Source: an uncultured Aeriscardovia sp. (GTDB lineage: Bacteria; Actinomycetota; Actinomycetes; Actinomycetales; Bifidobacteriaceae). Taken from it: a stretch of 64,000 bases of DNA. The notes under the pieces were generated by a model. The model did not search any database, had not been told where the DNA came from, and worked only from the letters and a program-made list of their open reading frames with translations. The stretch covers positions 186,001 through 250,000 of the forward strand of contig CAIFES010000001.1 in assembly GCA_903789535.1 (NCBI GenBank), read 5' to 3'. Positions 54,156-62,290 of the stretch are shown here, one piece after another. Both the position numbers and the translations under genes were made by a program. Positions within the stretch are counted from its first letter, which is position 1, and every line of letters begins with the position of its first letter.

Positions 54156-54524
54156 ATGACAGCAAAGAAGACGACGAAGAAGACCGCCCCCACCTCGGAC
54201 GCGAACACGACCGACGACGCCGCGCAGACCGACAGCCTGCAGGACCGGGCCATCGCCGACCTCGATCAGAAAGAGCTCAAGCGCATCAATGCCCTCTCCT
54301 ACGAGCAGGCGCGCGACGAGCTGATCGAGGTCGTCCAGAAACTCGAGAACGGCGGCCTCGACCTCGACGCCTCCATGCGCCAATGGGAGGTCGGCGAGGC
54401 GCTCGCCCGCCGCGCCCAGGGGCTGCTCGACGAGGTGCGCTCCAAGCTCAACGCCGTCAAGGAGCAGCAGGCACAGGAGGGCAGCACCGCCGGCACACAG
54501 GCCAATCTCGACTCCGCCCGCTGA
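54156..54524 (+). CDS. xseB: Exodeoxyribonuclease VII small subunit
   Basis: 122-residue partner of XseA. After a Thr/Lys-rich start (MTAKKTTKKTAPTSDAN) the core reads LSYEQARDELIEVVQKLENG, LDLDASMRQWEVGEALARRA and QGLLDEVRSKLNAV, a typical helical hairpin. ATG 54156 has AAGGAG upstream. Frames starting in xseA are spurious. Confidence 0.95.
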   Translation: MTAKKTTKKTAPTSDANTTDDAAQTDSLQDRAIADLDQKELKRINALSYEQARDELIEVVQKLENGGLDLDASMRQWEVGEALARRAQGLLDEVRSKLNAVKEQQAQEGSTAGTQANLDSAR

Positions 54525-54569
54525 GGGTGAAGACGCCCCGCTGACAGCGCAGACGTGACGACCCGGGGC

Positions 54570-54575
54570 TATAAC
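54570..54575 (+). promoter_or_regulatory. -10 element before the FMN riboswitch
   Basis: TATAAC about 30 nt upstream of the riboswitch. No convincing -35 was seen. Confidence 0.4.
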
Positions 54576-54599
54576 CGAGAAAGATAACTGAAGACGTAT

Positions 54600-54736
54600 C
54601 TCAAGGCAGGGTGAAATCCCCTACTGGCGGTCAGCGGCGGCGATCCGTGAGGGTCACACGCGGCGAGCCCGCAACCCGCGCAAGCGGTAGATCCGGTGGG
54701 AATCCGGGGCCAACGGTCACAGTCCGGATGAAAGAG
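54600..54736 (+). promoter_or_regulatory. FMN riboswitch (RFN element)
   Basis: The conserved RFN parts occur in order: AGGGTGAAATCCCC, TACTGGCGGT, GAGCCCGC, AGATCCGGTGGGAATCCGG, GGCCAACGGTCACAGTCC and GGATGAAAG. It lies directly before ribU; FMN would lower expression of the riboflavin importer. The downstream stretch to the start codon is short (7 nt), so translational control is likely. Confidence 0.95.
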
Positions 54737-54742
54737 ATCACC

Positions 54743-55378
54743 ATGTCAGATTCCATGACACCCTCCATCCGGCCCTCGTCGGTCGAGAAACCGTCCCCGA
54801 CCGACACCGACCATCTTGCCCATCATCCGAGCGGCCACTCCACCGGTGTGGGCGATCATGGACGCTGGTCGACGCGGCGCCTCGCCGTCTATGCGCTGCT
54901 CACCGCGCTCGCCATGGCGCTCAGCCTCGTCTCGATCCCGATCTTCCCTGCGGCGCCGTTCCTCAAATACGACCCGTCGGGCATCGTCGCCCTCGTCGCC
55001 GGCCTCGTCTACGGGCCTGCCGCCGGCACGACGGTCGGGGTGCTCGGCGTTGTGCCGCACGTGTTCACCAATCCGGTCGGCGCGCTCATCGACGTGCTCG
55101 TCACGCTCGCCCTCGTCCTGCCGCCCTCATTCGTGGCCCGGCGGCATACCTCGCGTGCGGCCGTGGGCGGCTCGCTCGTGCTGGGCGGGCTGCTCGCTGT
55201 GCTCGTCGCCCTCGGCCTCAACCTGCTCATCACCCCGCTGTATGCGAAGATGACCGTCTCACAGGTGGCGGCGATGATCCTGCCGGTGCTGCTGCCGTTC
55301 AATCTGCTCAAATTCACGCTCGACACGGTCTGCGCCTTCCTGCTGTGCCGGCCGGTCGGCGCGAGGCTGCCGAGGTGA
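54743..55378 (+). CDS. ribU: Riboflavin ECF transporter S component
   Basis: 211-residue substrate-binding membrane subunit. A polar His/Ser-rich start precedes the helices VYALLTALAMALSLVSIPIF, PSGIVALVAGLVYGPAAGTT, VLVTLALVLPPSF and SLVLGGLLAVLVALGLNLL; FLKYDPSG matches the flavin-binding region. ATG 54743 (MSDSMTPS) or ATG 54755 are possible starts, just after the FMN riboswitch. The stop overlaps the start region of the energising module. Confidence 0.95.
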   Translation: MSDSMTPSIRPSSVEKPSPTDTDHLAHHPSGHSTGVGDHGRWSTRRLAVYALLTALAMALSLVSIPIFPAAPFLKYDPSGIVALVAGLVYGPAAGTTVGVLGVVPHVFTNPVGALIDVLVTLALVLPPSFVARRHTSRAAVGGSLVLGGLLAVLVALGLNLLITPLYAKMTVSQVAAMILPVLLPFNLLKFTLDTVCAFLLCRPVGARLPR

Positions 55379-55395
55379 GGCAGGCGAGGACCGCC

Positions 55396-57729
55396 ATGCA
55401 GACTGCCGGTGCGTCAGGCAGCCCGACTCCTCTGCTCGCGCGCCTGTCCGATGTGGGCGTCACCTATGACGGCGGCACGAGCTGGGCGGTCCGCCATGTG
55501 AGCCTGGGCCTGCATGAGGGCGAGTACGTGGCACTCGTCGGACCGAATGGCGCGGGCAAGACGACGCTCTCGCGCGTGGTCGCCGGGCTCCTCGCGCCCG
55601 ACGAGGGGCGTGTCGAGCTGCTGGGGCACATGGTTTTCGATGCCGACGGACCGCATCCGCAGGACTACCGGCTCGCCCGGCGCGGGATCGGCGCCGTGTT
55701 CCAGAACCCGCAGGACCAGATCCTCACCACGCGCGTGGCCGAGGATGTCGCCTTCGGCCCGGAGAACCTCGCCGTCCCCGAAAAGGCACTGCCCGGCCGG
55801 GTCGCCGAGGCGCTGGCCGATGTGGGGCTGGAAGGCCTGGACGGGTCCGACCCGGGCAGGCTCTCCGGCGGGCAGCAGCAGCGCGTCGCCCTGGCAGGGA
55901 TGCTCGCCATGCACCCGCGTCTGCTTGTGCTGGATGAGCCGACGGCGATGCTCGATGCCCGGGCGCGCGACCAGGTGCTCGATATTCTCGACCGGCTGCA
56001 CAGGCGCGGCACCACGATCCTGCTCGTCAGCCATGATCCTCGCATTGTCGCGCATGCCTCTCGGGTGATCCGACTCGGCCATGGGTCGGACGAATCCGAT
56101 GGGATGACCGGGTCTGCCGCCCATTCCCTGTCTCCTGCCGCGTCCTCAACGTTTTCTGCCACACCCCTGCCTCCTGCCGGCGCATCGACACCATCCGGCG
56201 TCTCCTGCCCCGCCGGCCCGGTGGTGCTGGAGGCGAGGAACCTTTCCTATCGCTATTCGAAGGATCAGCCGTGGGTGCTGCGCGGGGTGAGCCTGAGGCT
56301 GCGTGCGGGGCAGATCCTCGCCCTGCAAGGGCCGAACGGGTCGGGAAAATCCACCCTCGTCCGGCTTCTGGCCGCGCTCGCCCGGCCGGCTGAGGGCAGC
56401 ATCACGCTGTGCGGGACGACGATCCGCGCCGACCACCGCCCCTCAAGGCGTGATGAGCGTGCCATACGCCCCGCGATTGGCTACGTCATGCAGCAACCGC
56501 AGCGCCAGCTCTTCGCCGACACCGTGCGACAGGATGTGGCGTTCGGCCCGCGCAACCTCCTGCCGGGCCTGGGCGAGGGCGAGGGCGGCGATCTCGCCGA
56601 TGACGCGCTGAAGCTGCTGGGAATCAGCGATCTTTCCGACCGGTCGCCGTTCGGCCTGTCCGGCGGGCAGCAGCGGCTCGTCGCAGTGGCGGATGTGCTG
56701 GCCTGCCACCCGCGCATGCTCCTGCTGGATGAGCCGTCCGCCGGTCTGGACGCGTCCGCACGCCGGCGTCTGTATGCCGCACTGCGCGGGTGCGCATCGC
56801 AGGGGACGGCGATCCTGCTCGTCACCCATTCCGATCAAGAGGTGCGGCGGCTGGGTGCGACGAGCGTGCGGATCGACCGGATCAATCATGCAACCGCACA
56901 GGAAGCGGCCTCATACGAGGCATCCGCGCGGCCGAACCTCACACAGGCACGCACCAGACAGGTACCGTTCCTCGCCCGCACCGACCCGCGTTCCACGCTC
57001 ATCCTCATGCTCGCCGCCATGCTCACGGCGTTCGTGCTCACCGGTCCCGCACAGCTCATGCCGGCACTGGCGGGGGCTGCCGTGTTCCTCGTTCTGGGAC
57101 GCGTCAACCCGCGCCGGCTCGCGCGTGTGCTCCACCCGCTGCTGCCGCTCGTCGTGCTGCTTGCCGTGGTGAATCTGCTCGTCGTGCGCACAGGCCCGGT
57201 GCTCGTGCGGATCGGCGCTCTCCCGCTCACGCGCGACGGGCTGTGGACGGCCGTCGTCTACAGCGCGCGGCTTGTCATCATCCTGCTGCTCGGCTGCGCC
57301 GTGGTGGAGGCGACAAGCCCCGTCCGGCTCGTCGACGGACTGACCGGGCTGCTCTCGCCGCTTGCACGCATGGGCGTGCATGTGCAGGAGATTGGTCTGG
57401 TGCTTGCCCTGGCGCTGCGGTTCCTGCCGCTGATCGCGCAGGAGGCGCAGGACGTCCTTCTCGCCCAGCGTGCGCGCGGAGCGGATATCACCCGTGGCGG
57501 TCCGGCGCACCGGATCCGTTCCCTGCCTGCCTTGTGTGTGCCGGTGTTCGCGGCCTGCGCGCGCCATGCCGGCACGACCGCGCTGGCACTGGACGCCCGC
57601 TGCTACGAGGAGGGCATCATCCGTACGCATCTTGTGCCGCTGCGGATGACATGGCGGGATGGCGTTCTTGCGGCAGGCGTGGTCACCGTCCTCGCGGCCA
57701 TCCTCACGCTCGGTGCGATGGGACTGTAA
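55396..57729 (+). CDS. ecfAAT: ECF transporter energising module, EcfA1-EcfA2-EcfT in one chain
   Basis: 777-residue fusion of the three ECF subunits. First ATPase: VGPNGAGKTTLS, VFQNPQDQIL (Q-helix region), LSGGQQQRVALAGML, LLVLDEPTAMLD. A roughly 60-residue Ser/Pro linker leads to the second ATPase: LQGPNGSGKSTLVR, GYVMQQPQRQLFADTV, LSGGQQRLVAVADVL, LLLDEPSAGLD. From about 540 a membrane EcfT follows with several helices and the Ala-Arg-Gly motifs (AQRARGADITRG and ALDARCYEEG). ATG 55396 has GAGGA six nt upstream; GTG 55375 overlaps the ribU stop. It powers RibU and perhaps other S components. Confidence 0.92.
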   Translation: MQTAGASGSPTPLLARLSDVGVTYDGGTSWAVRHVSLGLHEGEYVALVGPNGAGKTTLSRVVAGLLAPDEGRVELLGHMVFDADGPHPQDYRLARRGIGAVFQNPQDQILTTRVAEDVAFGPENLAVPEKALPGRVAEALADVGLEGLDGSDPGRLSGGQQQRVALAGMLAMHPRLLVLDEPTAMLDARARDQVLDILDRLHRRGTTILLVSHDPRIVAHASRVIRLGHGSDESDGMTGSAAHSLSPAASSTFSATPLPPAGASTPSGVSCPAGPVVLEARNLSYRYSKDQPWVLRGVSLRLRAGQILALQGPNGSGKSTLVRLLAALARPAEGSITLCGTTIRADHRPSRRDERAIRPAIGYVMQQPQRQLFADTVRQDVAFGPRNLLPGLGEGEGGDLADDALKLLGISDLSDRSPFGLSGGQQRLVAVADVLACHPRMLLLDEPSAGLDASARRRLYAALRGCASQGTAILLVTHSDQEVRRLGATSVRIDRINHATAQEAASYEASARPNLTQARTRQVPFLARTDPRSTLILMLAAMLTAFVLTGPAQLMPALAGAAVFLVLGRVNPRRLARVLHPLLPLVVLLAVVNLLVVRTGPVLVRIGALPLTRDGLWTAVVYSARLVIILLLGCAVVEATSPVRLVDGLTGLLSPLARMGVHVQEIGLVLALALRFLPLIAQEAQDVLLAQRARGADITRGGPAHRIRSLPALCVPVFAACARHAGTTALALDARCYEEGIIRTHLVPLRMTWRDGVLAAGVVTVLAAILTLGAMGL

Positions 57730-57789
57730 AACCCCAGACCAGAGACGCTCAAACCCCGGAGACCCAAGACCCCAACCGGGCTGTCGGGC

Positions 57790-57816
57790 GATCAGACTTC
57801 CCGACCGATCAGACTT
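57790..57816. repeat. GATCAGACTT repeat pair
   Basis: GATCAGACTT at 57790-57799 and 57807-57816, period 17, in the convergent spacer between the ECF gene and the GT4. The remaining spacer shows no hairpin. Confidence 0.6.
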
Positions 57817-57825
57817 TCTGGACCG

Positions 57826-59241
57826 TCAGCCTTGTTGTGCCCGATCCGCATCGAAATCGGCGATGGCCTCGCGTTCCATGGCCACGAACCGACGCACGCT
57901 CGTCTCAAGCGAGAACTCGTCCCTCGCATAAGCAGCGTAACGCGGCCCCATCTCCGCCCGCTGCCGCGGATGCTCGATCCACCAGTCGATGCGTTGCGCG
58001 AGTGCCCGGGCGTCCTTGGCCGGGTAGAGCGAGCGCCCGTCGAGGGCGAACTGCCCGGCGGCGGACAGCGGCGCCTCGGCGATGACCGGCACGAGCCCGC
58101 AGGCGATGGCCTCGAGGGCGGAGATCGACTCGATGTCGACGATGGAGGGGTGGACGAACAGGTCGGCTCCGCGCAGCACGTGGACGAGCCGTTCATGGCG
58201 GACGAACCCGATACGGGCACGGATCCCTGAATGCGCTGCCTCGCGGCGCAGACGGGCGCCGACCGGCCCGATACCGCAGATGCGCAGATCGATCTGGTCT
58301 TTGTGGTGGCTGAGCGCGACGGCCCGCAGGAGGGTTGCCTGGTCCTTCTCGTTGGACAGGCGCCCGGAGGCGACGAGACGGAAAAGACGGCTGTCGCCAT
58401 CCGTGCGATCCGTCTCCTGCCTGCCACCCACGCCATCCGGTCCTGTCCACGCCCGTTCGGCCTCCCGGCGCTCCGTCTCGTCGAGGGCGGGACGGAAATG
58501 CGGGTCGTAGCCGTTGGAGAAGATGTGCAGCGTGTTGGTATAACCGTGGCGGCGCAGCTGGTCGGCGATCATGCGCGAGGGCGTGTGCACATGCCGGATG
58601 AGGCAATACAGCTCGCGCCGCTCGAGCCGGTAGATGAGCCGCGCGGCGCCGGGGATGAACCGCAGGGGGCCGGCGGAGTAGAGCACGTTCTCCGGCTGGA
58701 GATGGAAGCCGGCGGTAGCGGGGATGCCCATCGACCGGGCGGTGAGCACCGCCTGCCGGGCGAAGGAGAATGGCAGATAGCAGTGGATGATGTCGGCGCC
58801 CTCGAAGGCACGGCGGAAGAGGGCAGGATCGGGCCGGGCGAACTGCATCTGTTGCCAGGAGGCGATGCGACTGACGAGCGGGATCCATAGAGGCTGGGCG
58901 GGATACTCGTGGCTGCCCAGACCCACGAAGCGCACATGATGGCCGAGCTTTTCCAGTTCGGCGGCGAACTGGAGGGCGGAGTTGGAGGTGCCGTTGCCCT
59001 CGTGGCCGAGGCTGTCGCACACGAGGACGATGGTCAGCGGGCGGCTCGACGGGTCGTTGTGTGTTGTCGTTGTCTCAAGGCCGTGTCCGGCGGCGAATTC
59101 GACAGTGCCTGTCTTCCTTGTCGCCGCGACGGGTTCCGGCATCTGCCGAGCCTGCGTCCCGGAAGAGGCACGATTAGAGACACGGTCGTCCTCTGGCGCC
59201 GCTGTGCCGGTCGAGTCGACCGCCATGCCACCCCGCGCCAT
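57826..59241 (-). CDS. Family 4 glycosyltransferase
   Basis: 471-residue GT-B glycosyltransferase. N-terminal Rossmann fold begins VLVCDSLGHEGNGTSNSALQ, and the C-terminal half has LVASGRLSNEKDQATLLRAV, IGFVRHERLVHVLRGADLFV and PSIVDIESISALEAIACGLV, the GT4 E-x7-E nucleotide-sugar site. No membrane segment. ATG 59241 has AAGGA six nt upstream and is preferred; ATG 59268 and GTG 59277 are further alternatives without a clear SD. Cell-envelope glycan or lipid synthesis is likely but the target is unknown. Confidence 0.88.
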   Translation of the reverse strand: MARGGMAVDSTGTAAPEDDRVSNRASSGTQARQMPEPVAATRKTGTVEFAAGHGLETTTTHNDPSSRPLTIVLVCDSLGHEGNGTSNSALQFAAELEKLGHHVRFVGLGSHEYPAQPLWIPLVSRIASWQQMQFARPDPALFRRAFEGADIIHCYLPFSFARQAVLTARSMGIPATAGFHLQPENVLYSAGPLRFIPGAARLIYRLERRELYCLIRHVHTPSRMIADQLRRHGYTNTLHIFSNGYDPHFRPALDETERREAERAWTGPDGVGGRQETDRTDGDSRLFRLVASGRLSNEKDQATLLRAVALSHHKDQIDLRICGIGPVGARLRREAAHSGIRARIGFVRHERLVHVLRGADLFVHPSIVDIESISALEAIACGLVPVIAEAPLSAAGQFALDGRSLYPAKDARALAQRIDWWIEHPRQRAEMGPRYAAYARDEFSLETSVRRFVAMEREAIADFDADRAQQG

Positions 59242-59398
59242 GAGATCCTTCTTCTCCGTCTTTCCCATTTCACCCACTTTAGGGCATACGGGAAAATGAC
59301 GCCGCTACGCCCTATCACACGCCGACCTATACGCACTGTCTTTGTTCGACGGCGGACGGTACATCGTACAGTGCGGCACACCGGTCGTCGTGAAAAAG

Positions 59399-59404
59399 TA
59401 GGCT
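59399..59404 (+). promoter_or_regulatory. -10 element of tRNA-Arg
   Basis: TAGGCT, 30 nt before the tRNA 5' end, with the same TAGGCTGG context as several leaderless promoters in this window. Confidence 0.45.
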
Positions 59405-59434
59405 GGGCGATGGTTCGGGTGTGCTGCCCGTCCT

Positions 59435-59511
59435 GCCCCGGTAGCTCAGGGGATCAGAGCACGTGACTTCTAATCTCGGTGTCGAGGGTTCGAATCCCTC
59501 CCGGGGCACCA
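59435..59511 (+). tRNA. tRNA-Arg (anticodon TCT)
   Basis: 77-nt cloverleaf: acceptor GCCCCGG/CCGGGGC, D-arm AGCTCAGGGGATCAGAGC, anticodon loop CTTCTAA (anticodon TCT), T-arm GAGGGTTCGAATCCCTC, and an encoded CCA. In the anticodon stem CGTGA faces TCTCG, leaving a U-U mismatch at 29-41. Confidence 0.93.
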
Positions 59512-59513
59512 AA

Positions 59514-59563
59514 AAGGCCGGGCTACCAACGATTCTGAATCGTTGATAGTCCGGCCTTCTTGT
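59514..59563 (+). terminator. Terminator after tRNA-Arg
   Basis: AAGGCCGG (59514-59521) pairs with CCGGCCTT (59551-59558), and CAACGATT with AATCGTTG inside; TTCTTGTTT follows. Read on the minus strand it may also end the dnaG transcript. Confidence 0.85.
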
Positions 59564-59614
59564 TTCCAGACACGAGATAGACACGATTGCCGGTTTGTCC
59601 AGCCTTCAAAGACA

Positions 59615-62167
59615 TCAGAAATCGGGATCGTCGAGACCGTCCGGCCCCTCGGGATCGGGCGGATAGTCCTCCGGATCGTCAGGCAGGGGTGCCGCCCCGG
59701 GAGCCTGCCCAGGGACCTGCCGGAACGCGTCCGGCATGCCCGGCGAGATCGTGGGAACCGCTTCCTGCCGGCCCGGCATCTCCTCCGCAGGCTCGTCCCA
59801 TGCGGAGGCAGCCGGTGTGACGCCGGCAGGGCCGCCACCCTGCTCGCGCCCGAACGACTGGTCGAACATGCTCTGACGGCGCCTCTTCTGTTCCAGCTGC
59901 ATGTCGGCGATCTTGCGCAACAGCTCGGATTTTGCCGCCGGATCGGTCTCGGAAGCGTACCGGGTGCGCAGGTCTGCCAAGCTCGCACGAGCGCCCGCAT
60001 CGATGAGCACGTCCAGGCATTTGGCCGCGTACGCCGTCTCCTCGGCGGTCGGCTCGGCGAAGCTCGCCTGACGGCGCCGCTCGAGCGCCTCCGGCTCGCC
60101 CGTCTGGGAGGACTGCGAGGGCAGCGTCCGGGGGCTGCCGGGCATGCCCGCGCCCGTCATGCCGCCCCGTGCGCCGCGTCCTGGCTCCTCCCCCGCCCTG
60201 CGCGAGGCGGGCAGATACCCGTCCTCCGTGTAGATCGGCAGCGGCGTGACAGCGAGCGCGGTGATGACCGACTCGAGCTGCGGGCCGCCCGCCGAGAGCA
60301 GCTCCTGGTCCCAGCCGGCGATCTGCTCGCCCGCCCGCGGCAGACGGCCGATCACACGCACCGCCTGGTAGAGCGCTTTGAACATGGGCACGGAGAACGA
60401 GCCGGCGGTCAGCCGCGCCCACCCGGCGGGATCGATCGCCTGAGGCATCTGCACGAGCACCGAGGCGAGCTGCTGCTCGCTCGTATAGACCGGGTCCTGC
60501 ACCCAGCCCAGCCGCAGCCGCTGGTAGTCGCGCCGATAGTCGTCCTGCATCACCAGCAGGTCGAGGTAGCGTTTCTGGATGATGTCCGTCGGCGCGCCCG
60601 GCTCGCCCTCGCGCGCCCGGTCGGCCAGCGGCAGCGTGCCGAGCATGTTGTGCGCGCGCCGCTGCTCCTCGCTCATCGTCCCGTCGGCGAACGGGCGCAG
60701 GTGCATGCTCTGCATGCTGCGCCGGATCACCGGCAGTATCTGCGATGGTTCCACTCCCAGACGGTCGCACACCTTCTTCGTGTACATCTGGGCGAGCAGC
60801 GAGCTTTTGGCGGAGATCTGGGCCAGCAGCGCGGCCGACTCGACCATGGCACTGGTTTTCTGCGGTATCTGGCGCAGATCATACTGGCCGATCGTGTAGT
60901 CGATCATGTAGTCGTAGAGCGGCCGGGACATGTCGTGGATCTCATGGCGCACCGCCTCGTCGCCCGACAGGCGTGTGGTGGGCGGCACCGTGCCGTCTTT
61001 TCCGGGCTCGGGGCGAACCGGCAGGTCACGGGTGGGAACGGTCTCGCCGTGGATGCGCAGATCGCACGGGTCGAGGTTGCCGGGGATGACCGCCACGAAC
61101 GTCTGGGTGAGGAAGTCGTTGTTGAAACGGAAGGCGCGGCGCGCGGCCTTCTGCCCGGCGGCATCGCCGTCGAAGGTGAAGATGATATGCGGGTTGGCGA
61201 GCTTCTTGTCGGCCCGCACGCGCGTGTCCTGCGCGCCGATCTGCGTGTCGCCGATGAGCCTGCGGGCGATCTTGGCGTGCTGCTCGCCGAAAGCCGTGCC
61301 GCAGGTGGCCACCGCCGTCTGGATCCCGGCGAGATGGCAGGCCATCACATCCGTGTAGCCCTCCACCACCACGATCTCGTGGTCGTGCAGGATGTGTTTT
61401 CGGGCCAGATCGAGCCCGTAGAGCACGCGCTCCTTGTGGTAGAGCTGCGTGTCGGGCGTGTTGATGTATTTGGCGGCGATGGTGTCGTCGTCGTAGAGCT
61501 TGCGGGCGCCGAAGCCGAGCGTGCGACCGGCGGTGTCGCGGATCGGCCAGGTCAGCCGGCCGCGGAAATAGTCGTACGCCCCGCCGTTCTTGCCCTGACG
61601 GGCCACGCCCGCGTCGATCATCTCCTTCTGGGTGAAGCCTTTGCGGGCGAGGTAGCCCACGAGGTTGTCCCAGCCTTTGGGCGCATAGCCGCAGCCGAAC
61701 TGCTGGGACTGGGCGGCGGTGAACGTGCGGCCGCCGAGCAGCTGTCGGGCCGGCAGCGCCTCCTTGCTCAGCAGATTCTTGGCGAAGAAGTTCTGCGCCT
61801 CCTCGTTGACCTGCAGCAGCCGGGTGCGCGAGGAGCCCTTGCGATGCTGTCCTTCACGGCTGTCGACGTAATGCAGGGTGATGCCGAACTTGTCGGCGAG
61901 GATCTCCACGGCGTCGGCGAAACCCACGCCCTCATGGCGCTCGACGTAGGCGAACACGTCGCCGCCCAGTCCGCAGCCGAAGCAGTGCCACAGCCCCATG
62001 CCCGGGCGCACGGCGAAGCTGGGCGTCTTCTCGTCGTGGAACGGGCACAGCCCCATGAACTCGCCGCTGCCGGAGCGCTTGAGCGAGACAGAGTCGCTGA
62101 CCACCTCGTACAGGTCGGCGGCCTGACGCACCCGTTCGATGTCCTCGTGCCTGATCATCCCTGCCAT
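59615..62167 (-). CDS. dnaG: DNA primase
   Basis: 850-residue primase that makes RNA primers for replication. Zinc ribbon CPFH...CFGC (C41, H44, C62, C65) at the N-terminus, the Toprim core with VVVEGYTDVMACHLAG, ATCGTAFGEQHAK and FTFDGDAAGQKAA, and a C-terminal helicase-interaction part. A disordered Pro/Gly/Glu-rich tail of about 80 residues extends it beyond the usual 600-650. ATG 62167; no strong SD, but TAAGCT lies seven nt upstream, which suggests leaderless mRNA. dgt is upstream on the same strand. Confidence 0.96.
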   Translation of the reverse strand: MAGMIRHEDIERVRQAADLYEVVSDSVSLKRSGSGEFMGLCPFHDEKTPSFAVRPGMGLWHCFGCGLGGDVFAYVERHEGVGFADAVEILADKFGITLHYVDSREGQHRKGSSRTRLLQVNEEAQNFFAKNLLSKEALPARQLLGGRTFTAAQSQQFGCGYAPKGWDNLVGYLARKGFTQKEMIDAGVARQGKNGGAYDYFRGRLTWPIRDTAGRTLGFGARKLYDDDTIAAKYINTPDTQLYHKERVLYGLDLARKHILHDHEIVVVEGYTDVMACHLAGIQTAVATCGTAFGEQHAKIARRLIGDTQIGAQDTRVRADKKLANPHIIFTFDGDAAGQKAARRAFRFNNDFLTQTFVAVIPGNLDPCDLRIHGETVPTRDLPVRPEPGKDGTVPPTTRLSGDEAVRHEIHDMSRPLYDYMIDYTIGQYDLRQIPQKTSAMVESAALLAQISAKSSLLAQMYTKKVCDRLGVEPSQILPVIRRSMQSMHLRPFADGTMSEEQRRAHNMLGTLPLADRAREGEPGAPTDIIQKRYLDLLVMQDDYRRDYQRLRLGWVQDPVYTSEQQLASVLVQMPQAIDPAGWARLTAGSFSVPMFKALYQAVRVIGRLPRAGEQIAGWDQELLSAGGPQLESVITALAVTPLPIYTEDGYLPASRRAGEEPGRGARGGMTGAGMPGSPRTLPSQSSQTGEPEALERRRQASFAEPTAEETAYAAKCLDVLIDAGARASLADLRTRYASETDPAAKSELLRKIADMQLEQKRRRQSMFDQSFGREQGGGPAGVTPAASAWDEPAEEMPGRQEAVPTISPGMPDAFRQVPGQAPGAAPLPDDPEDYPPDPEGPDGLDDPDF

Positions 62168-62174
62168 GGCTCCC

Positions 62175-62180
62175 AGCTTA
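62175..62180 (-). promoter_or_regulatory. -10 of a probably leaderless dnaG promoter
   Basis: TAAGCT (62180-62175), then seven nt and the ATG. The -35 is not evident. Confidence 0.4.
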
Positions 62181-62216
62181 TCCGCGGGCAGGGTGAGTTT
62201 TGCTGATGGCCAGTTC

Positions 62217-62290
62217 GTGCGGATCCGTTTCGTACAGATCTTCCTGTGCGGATCCGCTTTATGCAGATCCCGTTTACAGCAGATCCGTCT
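62217..62290. repeat. Five degenerate 15-bp GGATCC/AGATC repeats between dgt and dnaG
   Basis: GTGCGGATCCG occurs at 62217-62227 and again 29 bp later; between and after them are GTACAGATCTTCC, ATGCAGATCCCG and CAGCAGATCCGTC. The period is about 14-15 bp. The 3' end of dgt overlaps the last unit. Confidence 0.7.

Noticed and set aside
59543-62206. 887-codon open frame on the plus strand opposite dnaG
   Set aside because: Same GC-frame artefact; the minus frame has all DnaG motifs.
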